Part shown: positions 16,200-25,351 of the stretch, piece after piece
Numbering within the stretch: the first letter of the stretch is position 1
Layout of the letters: each line of letters begins with the position of its first letter
Origin: Desulfurococcaceae archaeon
GTDB lineage: Archaea > Thermoproteota > Thermoprotei_A > Sulfolobales > Desulfurococcaceae
Reading direction: 5' to 3'
Assembly (NCBI GenBank): GCA_023269825.1
Contig: JAGDWI010000003.1
Span: 62,001 to 126,000 of the forward strand
DNA length: 64,000 bases
Made by a program: the position numbers and the translations under genes
Notes under the pieces: generated by a model
What the model saw: only the letters and a program-made list of their open reading frames with translations
What the model was told of the DNA's origin: nothing
Databases searched by the model: none

Positions 16200-17074
16200 A
16201 AGAGTTTACTAGTGAAATATTCGAGATAGAGAACAAAGCACGTGTTTTCTCCAGGAAGATACTGGATTTTTTGACGCAGAGCAGAGGAAACATTATACTA
16301 TACTCGTATACAGGTTATGGTTACACCCCAGCTAGTTTAATGTACTGGTATTCACTAACCTTCCAGAGCACAAAACACCCCTTACTCACCGAGGCCGAGG
16401 AATCCTCAATATATCTCCTCCCATATAGAGACGACTTATCAATACTAGTATTTAGTACTGGCGAGTACTCTAAACTCGTTGCAACTCTACAGGTAGCGAG
16501 AGTTCTAGGAGTAGATTACTTAGCTATTGCCCCAGAGCCTCCCACAGATAACCTTAAGTCTATTGCTAAGTTCTACGGAGTTGAGCAGGTCCCATTACAA
16601 GGAAAAGTTGAAACAGCTTTATTCGCAACGCTGGCATCATTCTTCGCTATCTCTGAGTTATATAAAAGCGGGTTGGAAGCTAGGGGTCGTAGACTATTCA
16701 CACATGGACAAGAGGGGTTCGCAGTTACAGCGAGATCCTTCATTGAAAAATACATCGATGAACTAGATAAAATAATGAAACACGACGACATATACATTAC
16801 ATCAACGAGGTTTCTAGAAGCATCTACAATTCTACTAACCCACGCGATCAGAGAGCTCGGTAAATCAGCTAAGTACGTACCTCTCGAAGAAGCAGTAAAC
16901 TTGGATGCACATCTACTCGCTGTATTTCTAACCACAGAGGAGCGCGTTAGAAGAGAATTCAAAGCCTTAAAACATGGTTCAATGATCGAGTTTCTATTGA
17001 ACGTAGATCCTCTTGAGGGAATAGTGTACCTAACATTGCTCTCCTACATTATCGCGAGGTCAAAGGACACGTAA
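16160..17074 (+). CDS. SIS-domain-like protein of unknown function
   Basis: 304 residues. The sequence has the alternating alpha/beta pattern of tandem SIS folds: [20 protein letters not shown] near the N terminus, [33 protein letters not shown] in the first domain, and [21 protein letters not shown] in the second. The exact SIS substrate motifs are not obvious, so no sugar-phosphate substrate is assigned. The 40-nt overlap with mtnP suggests a link to methylthioribose-1-phosphate or purine salvage, which is inference only. Confidence 0.65.
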   Translation: MQLLQKLRDSSTIEEFTSEIFEIENKARVFSRKILDFLTQSRGNIILYSYTGYGYTPASLMYWYSLTFQSTKHPLLTEAEESSIYLLPYRDDLSILVFSTGEYSKLVATLQVARVLGVDYLAIAPEPPTDNLKSIAKFYGVEQVPLQGKVETALFATLASFFAISELYKSGLEARGRRLFTHGQEGFAVTARSFIEKYIDELDKIMKHDDIYITSTRFLEASTILLTHAIRELGKSAKYVPLEEAVNLDAHLLAVFLTTEERVRREFKALKHGSMIEFLLNVDPLEGIVYLTLLSYIIARSKDT

Positions 17075-17097
17075 AGTTATAAGCCTTTCAACGTAAA

Positions 17098-17445
17098 ATG
17101 ACGCTTGGTGCAAACATGTCGGCGACGAGTAGGATTCTGGTTGGAATCATGATTATGGTAATAGTATCAACAGCATTGTTAACTTACACCAAGGAATCAT
17201 TGATGGTTTTACTAGGGGTAGTAATATTAGTTGCAGCACTCCTTGCTTCAGCTAGGTTAATAGATAAGCAACTAGAATGGCGTGAAGCATTGAATTTATT
17301 CATTCTTCTACTGCTATCAGCATCCATAGGTTCATTCATAGGCGGCATTGTTTCAAGTACCTTGTACTCAGCTCTAGTCGCGTTCAGTATTTTGATGATT
17401 TCCCTTATTTACCTATTTATTGCGATGAAGGTGTATAAGCATTGA
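17098..17445 (+). CDS. Small four-helix membrane protein, unknown function
   Basis: 115 residues with four hydrophobic segments: about 12-29, 33-50, 67-84 and 88-112. Short charged loops (DKQLEWREAL) separate the pairs. An internal ATG at 17116, spaced well from a GGTG core, may be the real start. The stop overlaps the start of the following ATP-grasp gene by 4 nt, suggesting co-transcription. No family recognised. Confidence 0.65.
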   Translation: MTLGANMSATSRILVGIMIMVIVSTALLTYTKESLMVLLGVVILVAALLASARLIDKQLEWREALNLFILLLLSASIGSFIGGIVSSTLYSALVAFSILMISLIYLFIAMKVYKH

Positions 17446-18329
17446 AGATCGCGGTAGTAGAGTATAGAAAAATTCCTCCTGTAACAACGAGAGAGCTCAT
17501 TGAAGCAATTGAGAGAAGAGGCCATAACTCAGTTTACTTGAAAGCTCACTTACTAGACGCTAGGATAACCAGCGACGACGTCAAGATCTACCACGGTAGT
17601 GAACTGGTAGAAATAGATGCAGCATTGCTAAGAAACTTTGGGTTATTTTTAAATATTGATACTTTTCTCAAGAGACTAGGAGTGCTTGAAGCCCTAGCAA
17701 GTAAGGTACCAGTAATAAATAATCCTTCAGCGACACTAGTGACGAGAGATAAATGGAGATGTCTTCTTAGACTACATTTAAATAAACTACCTGTACCCGA
17801 AACCATTGTCACGGAGAACCCGTTCTCAGCTATGCGTTTTACCATGGAGAAAAAAGCCGTGGTATATAAACCAATTATGGGAAGCCTCGGATTGGGAAGC
17901 ACTCTCATAAAAGACCCTGATCTATCTTTCCAGGTAACACGTAGTTTAAAGAACCTTGGATTACCAAGCTACTACCAAATCTACCTCGAGAAACCAGGAT
18001 ACGATTACAGAGTATTCGTAGTCGGAGAAAACGTTATCGGAGCAATGAAAAGAATTAGTAATAGTTGGAAAACAAATATCGCGCAAGGAGCCACTGGCGT
18101 CCCCATTAAAGAAGCCGAGGACCCCGAACCATTCAAATTAGCGTTAAGGGCTATAAAAGTTCTTGGATTAGATTACGCCGGCGTAGACGTAGCTTACGAT
18201 GCTAAAACCAGCAAGTACTATGTTTTGGAAGTAAACGCGTTTCCACATTGGGAAGGCCTAAGAAAAGCTACTGGTGTTAATCCACCAGACATTATAGTGG
18301 ATTACTTGGTAAGTAAAGTTAAAAAGTAG
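17442..18329 (+). CDS. RimK-family ATP-grasp ligase
   Basis: 295 residues. PVINNPSATLVTRDKWRC, VVYKPIMGSLGLGS, DYRVFVVGENVIGAMKR and YYVLEVNAFPHWEGL are the ATP-grasp blocks of the RimK/LysX/MptN group, which add glutamate or related amino acids to a carboxyl group. The final E-x-N pair binds magnesium. Candidates are MptN-like cofactor glutamylation or protein modification; lysX-type neighbours are absent, so the substrate is left open. Confidence 0.85.
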   Translation: MKIAVVEYRKIPPVTTRELIEAIERRGHNSVYLKAHLLDARITSDDVKIYHGSELVEIDAALLRNFGLFLNIDTFLKRLGVLEALASKVPVINNPSATLVTRDKWRCLLRLHLNKLPVPETIVTENPFSAMRFTMEKKAVVYKPIMGSLGLGSTLIKDPDLSFQVTRSLKNLGLPSYYQIYLEKPGYDYRVFVVGENVIGAMKRISNSWKTNIAQGATGVPIKEAEDPEPFKLALRAIKVLGLDYAGVDVAYDAKTSKYYVLEVNAFPHWEGLRKATGVNPPDIIVDYLVSKVKK

Positions 18330-18364
18330 AAGTTAAATATGGTCTCTAAGTACAAAGATAATTA

Positions 18365-18413
18365 GTGATGAGTAGTAAACCGTCTGAAACGTGACGAAGA
18401 GCTCTCATCCTGA
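18365..18413 (+). ncRNA. C/D box guide sRNA (sR-like)
   Basis: Box order and spacing are canonical: C box GTGATGA (18365-18371), 12-nt guide, D' box CTGA (18384-18387), 3-nt spacer, C' box GTGACGA (18391-18397), 12-nt guide, D box CTGA (18410-18413). Archaeal C/D sRNAs direct fibrillarin 2'-O-methylation at the target base paired with the fifth guide nucleotide upstream of D or D'. The D guide agagctctcatc and the D' guide gtagtaaaccgt define targets that I could not place. It lies in the 130-bp gap before trm1; no separate promoter is evident. Confidence 0.8.
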
Positions 18414-18459
18414 TTTCCCATGATTTACAGCTAGGAGATCAATGTAGGGGGATCAATGC

Positions 18460-19644
18460 TTGGAAATAAGTGGAAACGAGGAAATAATAAAAGAAGGGTT
18501 AGCAAGACTAGCAGTACCGAAACTGGAATACTACAAGAGATCCGATGGCGCCATCGAACCTGCATGGATGCCTGTCTTCTATAATCCTCAAGCAGTTGTT
18601 AGTAGGGATTTCACAATAATTTTTCTAAAGATAGCTATGCGTAATAAAGAATTCTTTTTCGTTGATGCATTATCGGGTACAGGCATACGGGGCATAAGGA
18701 TAGCTTTAGAGTCGAGTGGTCGCGGAATCGTTAACGATGTTGATCCTCGGGCACACTACTACATCAAGAAAAACATTGAATTAAACGATCTAAGTAGTAA
18801 ACTCGAAGCATATAATCACGAGGCAAACACGTTACTGAATACACTGGTTTTCACAGGGGTTTTAGTAGACTACGTAGACGTAGATCCCTACGGTTCTCCT
18901 GTTCCTTACATAGATTCCGCACTTAAACCTCTCGGTAAAGAAGCATATCTAGGTGTAACAGCAACCGACACAGGGCCTCTTACATGTACGTATCCTCGTA
19001 AAGCACTGATAAGATACTGGAATAAATGCGTGAAGTTAGATTTCGAAAAAGAATATGCTGCTAGGCTATTAATATCGAACATAGTGCTAAGAGCTTCCGC
19101 GCTCGAAATTGAAGCTACACCTTTGCTGACGCTACTACATAAGTACTACATTAGGGTATTCTTCAGAACAAGGAGAAGCGCTACAAGAGCTCATAGTACA
19201 CTGAGTGAATGCATAGGGTACATATGGTACTGTGATAAAACACTCGAACGCGGGTTCGTGAGAAACGTTGAAGACCTAGAAGACGCTAAGTGTAGCGATG
19301 GTTCAAAACCCATCCCACTAGGTAAAACATGGATATGTAGCTTATACGATCAAGACACTATTTCGCGTTCACTAGCGATTTCCAAGGATACCTATTGGGT
19401 GAGTAGAGAATCCTTGAAAATCCTAGAGTTAATAAATAGTGAAAAAGACATAAACACACCCTACATTAGACTCGATAAACTTTGCGCAGCTCTGAAAACA
19501 AATATGCCAAGTATTACTACATTACTATCCAGGCTCAAGGAGGCTGGAATAAAGTGTTCTAGGACACACATGGATCCACGGGGCATCAAGGCCGAAGCAG
19601 ATCATGAGACACTAAGCAAGTTCATACTGGATCTCGCGCGTTAG
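18460..19644 (+). CDS. trm1: tRNA (guanine26-N2)-dimethyltransferase Trm1
   Basis: 394 residues from a TTG preceded by ggggga. VFYNPQAVVSRD matches the family N terminus. FVDALSGTGIRGIRIALE is SAM motif I, and DYVDVDPYGSPVPYIDSAL carries the DPYG catalytic motif. The C-terminal domain includes a cysteine/histidine-containing stretch and winged-helix-like YIRLDKLCAALKTNMPS. It makes m2(2)G26 in tRNA. The C/D sRNA lies in its 5' gap. Confidence 0.95.
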   Translation: MEISGNEEIIKEGLARLAVPKLEYYKRSDGAIEPAWMPVFYNPQAVVSRDFTIIFLKIAMRNKEFFFVDALSGTGIRGIRIALESSGRGIVNDVDPRAHYYIKKNIELNDLSSKLEAYNHEANTLLNTLVFTGVLVDYVDVDPYGSPVPYIDSALKPLGKEAYLGVTATDTGPLTCTYPRKALIRYWNKCVKLDFEKEYAARLLISNIVLRASALEIEATPLLTLLHKYYIRVFFRTRRSATRAHSTLSECIGYIWYCDKTLERGFVRNVEDLEDAKCSDGSKPIPLGKTWICSLYDQDTISRSLAISKDTYWVSRESLKILELINSEKDINTPYIRLDKLCAALKTNMPSITTLLSRLKEAGIKCSRTHMDPRGIKAEADHETLSKFILDLAR

Positions 19645-19717
19645 CTACGCTTTTAATCGCTGATTTCACGTAGCATTTATTATCTACGGTTACAGAAAAA
19701 TAACAGGTGGACGAGTT

Positions 19718-20062
19718 TTGGGAGTTGAGGAGTTCCGGGAATCTCTCCTAAGAGTAATTAGGAAAAATATCGAGGAATCAAGCAATGGAGTAATTTTAAC
19801 TATTAGATTAGGGGAAGACTCCAGCGAGAACTACTTAGTTATCGACGGTGATGAACTGGTTTTCAAAACAAGGGATTTCAATAACGCTAATAGATCTAAT
19901 TCTAGCTTGATTGGGTATTTGTCGAGAACGTTGAAAATACCCTCTTCGAAAATAGACATTATTCATGGATCCCGGGGAGGCGTAGTCAAGAGAGTGTTAA
20001 TTAAAGACATTAAACCCGATGAACTCGTTGAGAAACTACTCAGGATCGCGAGGTTGATTTAA
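19718..20062 (+). CDS. DUF167 (YggU-like) protein
   Basis: 114 residues from a TTG. The conserved C-terminal portion, ELVFKTRDFNNANRSNSSL, then KIPSSKIDIIHGSRGGVVKRVLI, matches DUF167. Function unknown in the family. Its 3' end overlaps the convergent THEP1 gene by 23 nt. Confidence 0.82.
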   Translation: MGVEEFRESLLRVIRKNIEESSNGVILTIRLGEDSSENYLVIDGDELVFKTRDFNNANRSNSSLIGYLSRTLKIPSSKIDIIHGSRGGVVKRVLIKDIKPDELVEKLLRIARLI

Positions 20063-20582
20063 GTTCTTTCAGAATCTTCTCTGGAATAGTTTTCCTCATA
20101 TACTCCCTGTTTTCAACTGATACTACTATTCTTTCACTAGTTTCAAGTTTCAATAAGATCTCTCTATCGCTTAACCGGTAGTGTATCACTGCGATCACCG
20201 GTTTCCCGGAGTCCAGTGCCTTTAACAGTAATGGTTTAAATGAAGGTAATTTAAGCTCCATGGGACCGACTTCATCTATTGCGATAACATCAGCTTCCCC
20301 CAGAGCATTCAAGATAGCCTTCTTTACTAATTCATTCGCCTCGTGAACTAATACCCCATAAGATCCTACTTTAACATGGCTACTGAAGTCTTTCCTAGCT
20401 AGCCATGTTTCTTCACTGGTAAGGAGATTAATTACTTTAAAGCCTACTCTAACCCCGTTTTCACGTACCTCTGGAGCTATTATGCCTCCAACATTAAATC
20501 CATTTTTCTTTAAAACTTCAATTATGGCATTAAATAATGTTGACTTACCTACTCCTGGTTTCCCGGTTATTACGTATTTCAC
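20040..20582 (-). CDS. Nucleoside-triphosphatase THEP1 family
   Basis: 180 residues. ITGKPGVGKSTLFNAII is Walker A at the N terminus and VIAIDEVGPMELK is Walker B, as in THEP1. The family hydrolyses NTPs in vitro, and the human homologue is NTPCR; the cellular role is unclear. It is preceded by a 27-bp gap from the HTH regulator gene on the same strand. Confidence 0.9.
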   Translation of the reverse strand: MKYVITGKPGVGKSTLFNAIIEVLKKNGFNVGGIIAPEVRENGVRVGFKVINLLTSEETWLARKDFSSHVKVGSYGVLVHEANELVKKAILNALGEADVIAIDEVGPMELKLPSFKPLLLKALDSGKPVIAVIHYRLSDREILLKLETSERIVVSVENREYMRKTIPEKILKELKSTSRS

Positions 20583-20609
20583 TTAATCCACCAAAGCAAC
20601 CCTACTAAA

Positions 20610-21527
20610 TTAATTCTCCATGTTCAATCTGAGCTTCGATAGCGTTTTTCTAATCTCATTTAGGTCTCTTAGTGATCCCACTACGAATATTCTAGTATTC
20701 ACGTTTTCCGCTAGTTTCTCAGCGTTCTCAATTTTTTCATTCTCATTGCTATCAACGCTTCTCTTAACGATTGTGACCACGAATTTACCCTTAATAGCTA
20801 CATCGATGGGCGCCCTGAAAAAGTTCACGAACAACTGTTTCAGGTTACTAGCTAACCTGTACAGTGCTTCCTCGATTTGATCCCGTGGTAAGCTCTCCTC
20901 ACGGCCTTGATCCTCGCTAATGTTTTCCTTCAAAACATCTTCATCTAGGAGATCTATCTCCTCGAATATGTCTTCTCCGAGTATAGAGGCTAGCTTTAAT
21001 CCTTTTTCCAGCGAGATATACATTTCTCCTCTCTCATACATATATATTGCTTTTTTACTTGTACCTAGAATATCTGCTAATACCCCTCTACTACATTTAA
21101 GTTCCTCTCTTTTCGCATAGAATTTACTTGGGTTTATTTTTAGGACATAGTTTCCACGTATACATGCAACCATTGGTTTCTCGTTTCTAATCAGGTAGTT
21201 TTCAAGTGTTTTCGGTGTAACAACTATGTTATTGTGCTTTACGTATACGACGTCATCCTCTAAGAGAACACCGCGTTGTTCTCTAGCAACGACTATAGTG
21301 GGGGTTTGATACGCTAACCTAATTTTACGTAAATCGGATGCCTCCTGCTTAGTTAAGTCTGTTGAATCCTCGACTGTTTTCAACACTATTGCTTTGTTTT
21401 GAGAGTGAGATCTAGCTACAATATCAACACTTCTACTGTCCTTTGGGTACAGTATCAAGTCTGCTTTATAATCCGCTCTTTTAACTATCCCTAGGATTTC
21501 TTCAACTAGATCAGTTTCTCTCTCCAA
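20610..21527 (-). CDS. Archaeal HTH (XRE-type) transcriptional regulator
   Basis: 305 residues. The N-terminal 120 residues resemble a restriction-endonuclease-like or nucleotide-binding fold (DLILYPKDSRSVDIVARS and NKAIVLKTVED). The middle holds a helix-turn-helix, LKCSRGVLADILGTSKKAIYMYERG, as in archaeal conserved putative HTH regulators. The C terminus is acidic, with a predicted alpha/beta tail. Target genes unknown. On the minus strand gtaggtataaatta around 21562-21580 gives a TATA-like box upstream. Confidence 0.85.
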   Translation of the reverse strand: MERETDLVEEILGIVKRADYKADLILYPKDSRSVDIVARSHSQNKAIVLKTVEDSTDLTKQEASDLRKIRLAYQTPTIVVAREQRGVLLEDDVVYVKHNNIVVTPKTLENYLIRNEKPMVACIRGNYVLKINPSKFYAKREELKCSRGVLADILGTSKKAIYMYERGEMYISLEKGLKLASILGEDIFEEIDLLDEDVLKENISEDQGREESLPRDQIEEALYRLASNLKQLFVNFFRAPIDVAIKGKFVVTIVKRSVDSNENEKIENAEKLAENVNTRIFVVGSLRDLNEIRKTLSKLRLNMEN

Positions 21528-21619
21528 ATCACCGTACCCACTATGAATATATTCACCGAAAAACTTTTAATTTATACCTACATCTCCTCAATGTTTCAGG
21601 GGTTATTTACATTTTCAAA

Positions 21620-22327
21620 CTACTTTTTGCCATGAAATCTAGCGTAAATCATCGCGTGATCTTTATCGTATGGCTCCAAGTGCACTACATCCACGATCTC
21701 GAATCCGCGTTCTTTTAGAACGTTTACTTCTCTACGATAAATCTCGCTAGGTTCTTTTGTTACATCAATGCTTCTAGCTTTTATAGCCATCAATAAGTAT
21801 CCATCATTTCTCAGAAACATATTTGCATTATCGGCTACTATTGCTGCTTGCTCGGGTTGAGCGATGTCAGCGTAAATTCCATCAACTGTTTCAACTACAT
21901 GCCTGTACTCTTGGGGTTTTCTCGCATCACCCAGAATGGGGAATAGATTCTTCCTAACCTCAGCCACCATGATGAACTCTCTTAGTACTCTGGGAGCTAT
22001 ATCTAATCCATATATTCTACCTTTCAATCCAACTATATCTGATACATGGCTCGCAGTTGTACCTGATGCGACGCCAAGGTACAGTATTCTGTCTCCCTCC
22101 GAAATAGGTTGCTCAACGAGGCCGTTCATTAATGCTCCCGCAAGTTTGCTTCTAAACGCATTCCACTCCCTGTACTCCACGTTCTCGTACTTGAATAATC
22201 TCTCACCGTAGACTCTATGTCCCGGTACTAGGTTTTTAGTAGCTAATCTTATACTTCCATCATCTAACTCTACTACATATACTCCACGGTACTTCTCATG
22301 TGGATTTATGGATACAACCATACTCAT
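21620..22327 (-). CDS. flpA: Fibrillarin-like 2'-O-methyltransferase
   Basis: 235 residues. YREWNAFRSKLAGALMNGL, ILYLGVASGTTASHVSDIVG (SAM motif I), GLDIAPRVLREF, GIYADIAQPEQAAI and MAIKARSIDVT are fibrillarin blocks. It is the catalytic subunit of the C/D box sRNP that methylates rRNA and tRNA 2'-hydroxyls, guided by sRNAs such as those proposed at 18.4, 39.2 and 52.8 kb. It lies 20 bp downstream of nop5 on the same strand. Confidence 0.97.
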   Translation of the reverse strand: MSMVVSINPHEKYRGVYVVELDDGSIRLATKNLVPGHRVYGERLFKYENVEYREWNAFRSKLAGALMNGLVEQPISEGDRILYLGVASGTTASHVSDIVGLKGRIYGLDIAPRVLREFIMVAEVRKNLFPILGDARKPQEYRHVVETVDGIYADIAQPEQAAIVADNANMFLRNDGYLLMAIKARSIDVTKEPSEIYRREVNVLKERGFEIVDVVHLEPYDKDHAMIYARFHGKK

Positions 22328-22347
22328 TGCTTCACCACCCTACCATA

Positions 22348-23574
22348 TTATCTTCTCTTTTCGCGCCTTTTCTTCTCTCTTTCCGGCGGCCTAGGTTTCT
22401 CAACTCTTGGTGGTGGCTTCGGGTAAAGCTTCTTGATTTCTTCAACTCTCTGCTCGAATTCTTGTATCAACTTATCACCTATATATCTACCCGTGAAGAG
22501 GTCGACTTTAGCCGCAATCGCTAGTTTTGCAGCGAGTGCTCTAGCGATTTTTCCTCTCTGCCACCTCGGACTCTTATGTATTGCTGGGTGCTGGAATATT
22601 ACGCCATGTTTAGGTGGTTTACCACCCGTCCTAAGGGCCCTGAATAATGCTTTCTCAGCTCCTAAAACCTGTATTGTACTAGCTGGGAGCTTAGCTAATT
22701 TCTCTAGTCCTCCAGCCAAGCTCAGTAGTCTTGCGCCTAGTTTTGAACCAACTAATGCACATATATTGGGTGCAACTTCTTTCATAACAGTATCAATATA
22801 TCCGTCAAGCGTGCTCCTGAGTTTGTATAGGTTCAATATTATCTCTGCTAGTATTGCAATGTACTCTAAGTCGAAGTCACTTAATTCCGCACCTATACTA
22901 TTAGTTGATGCTGTAGCTATTTTCTCAGCTCTATCCTCCGGTAACCCTAGTTTAACTAAATTCTCTTTCGTGAAGTTGGATCTATCCCTTAGCTCATACG
23001 CTAATCTCGCGTATTCCTCGTGGTCTCTCACGAGTTCATCCAGCTCCGGGAAGTGGACGCTATACCATTCCCTAAGTCTAGCCACGTATAGATTAATTGT
23101 TCTATCGATATCGTCTATTGCTCTGATTGCTTGAACAGCTAATAGGTCTCTTTTCTGTGCTTCTCTTCTAAGTTTTCTCCTAGCATACTCCAACATTATT
23201 TCATGTAATTTACTAAAATACTCATCCATGCTACTCGCGAAACCATACTTTACCGCTAAATCAGGTAAAATGCTTCTAATGTATACAGCTTTACTGTTAC
23301 CTGCTGCAACTTCAGGCATTAAACCTTTCTGAGAAGCGGCCTTAGCTGTTCCATAGTGTTCCACGACGACAACAGTGTAACCTTTCTCTTTGAGCTTCGA
23401 CATTATTGATTCATGTTGAGGTACAACTTCCCCCTTCTCAACACTAATTAAGTATTCAACAAGGTCGTCAAGTCTACTCGGTGCTTCAACATACTCGATG
23501 ATCTCGTTGTTATCGTTCACAGCGAATACTCCAAGTAAGGTTTCAACTATATACGCTCGATTTTGTAATGACAT
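22348..23574 (-). CDS. nop5: Nop5/Nop56-58-like C/D sRNP scaffold protein
   Basis: 408 residues. An N-terminal fibrillarin-binding domain is followed by a long coiled coil (about 115-270) and the Nop domain with KHGVIFQHPAIHKSPRWQRGK, which binds the L7Ae-k-turn RNA complex. The lysine/arginine/proline-rich tail ends in KKRREKRR. It scaffolds fibrillarin on the guide sRNA and is co-transcribed with flpA. Confidence 0.97.
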   Translation of the reverse strand: MSLQNRAYIVETLLGVFAVNDNNEIIEYVEAPSRLDDLVEYLISVEKGEVVPQHESIMSKLKEKGYTVVVVEHYGTAKAASQKGLMPEVAAGNSKAVYIRSILPDLAVKYGFASSMDEYFSKLHEIMLEYARRKLRREAQKRDLLAVQAIRAIDDIDRTINLYVARLREWYSVHFPELDELVRDHEEYARLAYELRDRSNFTKENLVKLGLPEDRAEKIATASTNSIGAELSDFDLEYIAILAEIILNLYKLRSTLDGYIDTVMKEVAPNICALVGSKLGARLLSLAGGLEKLAKLPASTIQVLGAEKALFRALRTGGKPPKHGVIFQHPAIHKSPRWQRGKIARALAAKLAIAAKVDLFTGRYIGDKLIQEFEQRVEEIKKLYPKPPPRVEKPRPPEREKKRREKRR

Positions 23575-23654
23575 GTTTTACCCAGCCTATTAGAGTTAAA
23601 TTAAAAAGCTATTTTTAAATATCACTTTAGAGAAATAAGACAAAGGTGCATAAT

Positions 23655-23816
23655 ATGCCTACACACGGTTCGCTTACGAAAGCTGGGAAAGTGAGAAGCC
23701 AAACCCCTAAGATACCGCCGAAACCTAAAAAGAATAAACCACCTAGAGTTAGAAACAGAGTAGAGTACGTTAGGCGGTTCCTAAAGCCGAAAACAGCTGA
23801 GACGACTCCAGCTTAG
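23655..23816 (+). CDS. rps30e: Small ribosomal subunit protein eS30
   Basis: 53-codon gene starting [20 protein letters not shown] and continuing [23 protein letters not shown], the eS30 signature. It is very basic. The ATG at 23655 follows an aaggtgcata stretch that supplies the GGTG core. It is divergent from nop5. It was found by reading the 420-bp gap between nop5 and gatD; the 176 bp that follow it (23817-23992) hold no gene I can support. Confidence 0.95.
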   Translation: MPTHGSLTKAGKVRSQTPKIPPKPKKNKPPRVRNRVEYVRRFLKPKTAETTPA

Positions 23817-23992
23817 TGGACTCTTAGTTTAGAGACTATTCTTTCAGCGTTCAAGGATCATGAGTGTATTTTGTCATCAAAGTATTCAATGTATTTCAAT
23901 ACTACTTGATTTAAACAATTTTTGCTGGGAATAGAATTATTAGAGTTATATTTCCTAAGTTATAGATGACTTAGCAAAATTGGGGGTAGAAT

Positions 23993-25351
23993 TTGATAAT
24001 TTACCACGGGTACACTGGGGACGCGGCTGCATATTTATCTTCAAGGAACTTGGAACCGGGGGATAATGTACTAGTTAAATTAAAGGATGGAACAGTTTTC
24101 AAGGGAATACTAATGCCTAGACCTCAACTATACGCTAATCCCTCAATAATAGTCATCAAGCTAGATAACGGGTACAATGTTGGCATAAGCATAGATAAAA
24201 TAGATAGCATCGAGAAAATGGGGAGAATTCAACCCCGCACATTGACGCCTACACACTATCAAAGAGAACAACTAAGTGTAGCAATGCCGCGTGCAACCCT
24301 ACTCAGCACAGGGGGAACAATAGCGTCTAAAGTAGATTATGAAACAGGTGCTGTTACACCAGCTCTTAGACCCGAGGAAATAGTTGAGTGGATACCTGAA
24401 CTACGCGACGTAGCCGTTATCTCCACGAGGGAAATAATGAGTGTTTTCAGCGAAGACATTGAGCCAAAAACCTGGGAGATCATTGCACGCGAAGCATACC
24501 GTGAAATGGAGAACGGCGTAAACGGCGTCGTCATAGCACACGGAACAGATACTATGTCATACACTGCTTCAGCACTAGCCTTCGGTATTCGTAATAAACC
24601 AGTACCAATAGTGTTCGTGGGAGCTCAGAGAAGTAGCGATAGGCCTAGCACAGATGCTGTCTTCAACCTAATAGCTGCTTTCACAGTAGCAGTGAAAGCT
24701 CCGTTCGCTGAATCCGTTGTATCAATGCATGGATCAACATCCGACCATGTGAACCTCGTCCACCGGGGAGTTAAAGTGAGAAAAATGCATACAAGTAGGA
24801 GAGATGCTTTTCAATCAGTAAACGATAATCCGCTTGCAATAGTTGACGTCATAACACGCGAGATCAAGGTCACGGGGAAAATATATGAGTACCGAGGCGA
24901 TAAAAACCCGGTTTTGGAAGCAAAATTCGATGACAAAGTTGTATTGGTTAAAGTATACCCGGGTCTACAACAGGAAATATTGGATTTCCTCATAGATAAA
25001 GGCTTCCACGGCATAGTGGTTGAAGGCACTGGACTCGGCCACATGCCTAATAAATTAATTGACTCTGTTAAAAGATCTATTGAAAACGGTATACCAGTGG
25101 TTATGACTAGCCAGTGCTTATTCGGCCACGTGAACTTAAATGTTTATAGTACGGGTAGAAGACTACTTGAAGTAGGAGTGATCCCCGCACTAGACATGTT
25201 GCCGGAAACAGCTTACGTTAAACTATCATGGATCCTGGGTTCTATGACACGTGATCTCGTGGAAGTTAGGAAACTGTTCACCACTAACTTACTCGGAGAA
25301 ATCAACATTAGACACCCGCTCGAACTATATCCGAGGTGGTTTTATGAGTAA
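23993..25351 (+). CDS. gatD: Glutamyl-tRNA(Gln) amidotransferase subunit D
   Basis: 452 residues from a TTG with a ggggg-containing ribosome site. An N-terminal beta-barrel domain (about 1-85) is followed by the asparaginase-like domain: [21 protein letters not shown] carries the catalytic threonine, and [18 protein letters not shown] the second Thr-Asp pair. It releases ammonia from glutamine for GatE to convert Glu-tRNA(Gln) to Gln-tRNA(Gln). It overlaps gatE by 8 nt. Confidence 0.97.
   Translation: MIIYHGYTGDAAAYLSSRNLEPGDNVLVKLKDGTVFKGILMPRPQLYANPSIIVIKLDNGYNVGISIDKIDSIEKMGRIQPRTLTPTHYQREQLSVAMPRATLLSTGGTIASKVDYETGAVTPALRPEEIVEWIPELRDVAVISTREIMSVFSEDIEPKTWEIIAREAYREMENGVNGVVIAHGTDTMSYTASALAFGIRNKPVPIVFVGAQRSSDRPSTDAVFNLIAAFTVAVKAPFAESVVSMHGSTSDHVNLVHRGVKVRKMHTSRRDAFQSVNDNPLAIVDVITREIKVTGKIYEYRGDKNPVLEAKFDDKVVLVKVYPGLQQEILDFLIDKGFHGIVVEGTGLGHMPNKLIDSVKRSIENGIPVVMTSQCLFGHVNLNVYSTGRRLLEVGVIPALDMLPETAYVKLSWILGSMTRDLVEVRKLFTTNLLGEINIRHPLELYPRWFYE

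Noticed and set aside
20900-21130. Plus-strand ORFs inside the HTH regulator and many similar antisense ORFs across the window
   Set aside because: They are antisense shadows of clearly assigned genes, with low-complexity serine/leucine-rich translations.
23817-23992. Possible C/D sRNA on the minus strand near 23870 (ttgatga, then 12 nt, then atga)
   Set aside because: The D' slot is atga and the next CTGA is only a few nt from any C'-like box, so the guide spacing fails.
25251-25343. Upstream extension of gatE inside gatD
   Set aside because: The 31 extra residues do not resemble GatE; the ATG at 25344 gives the family N terminus and a typical 8-nt overlap.
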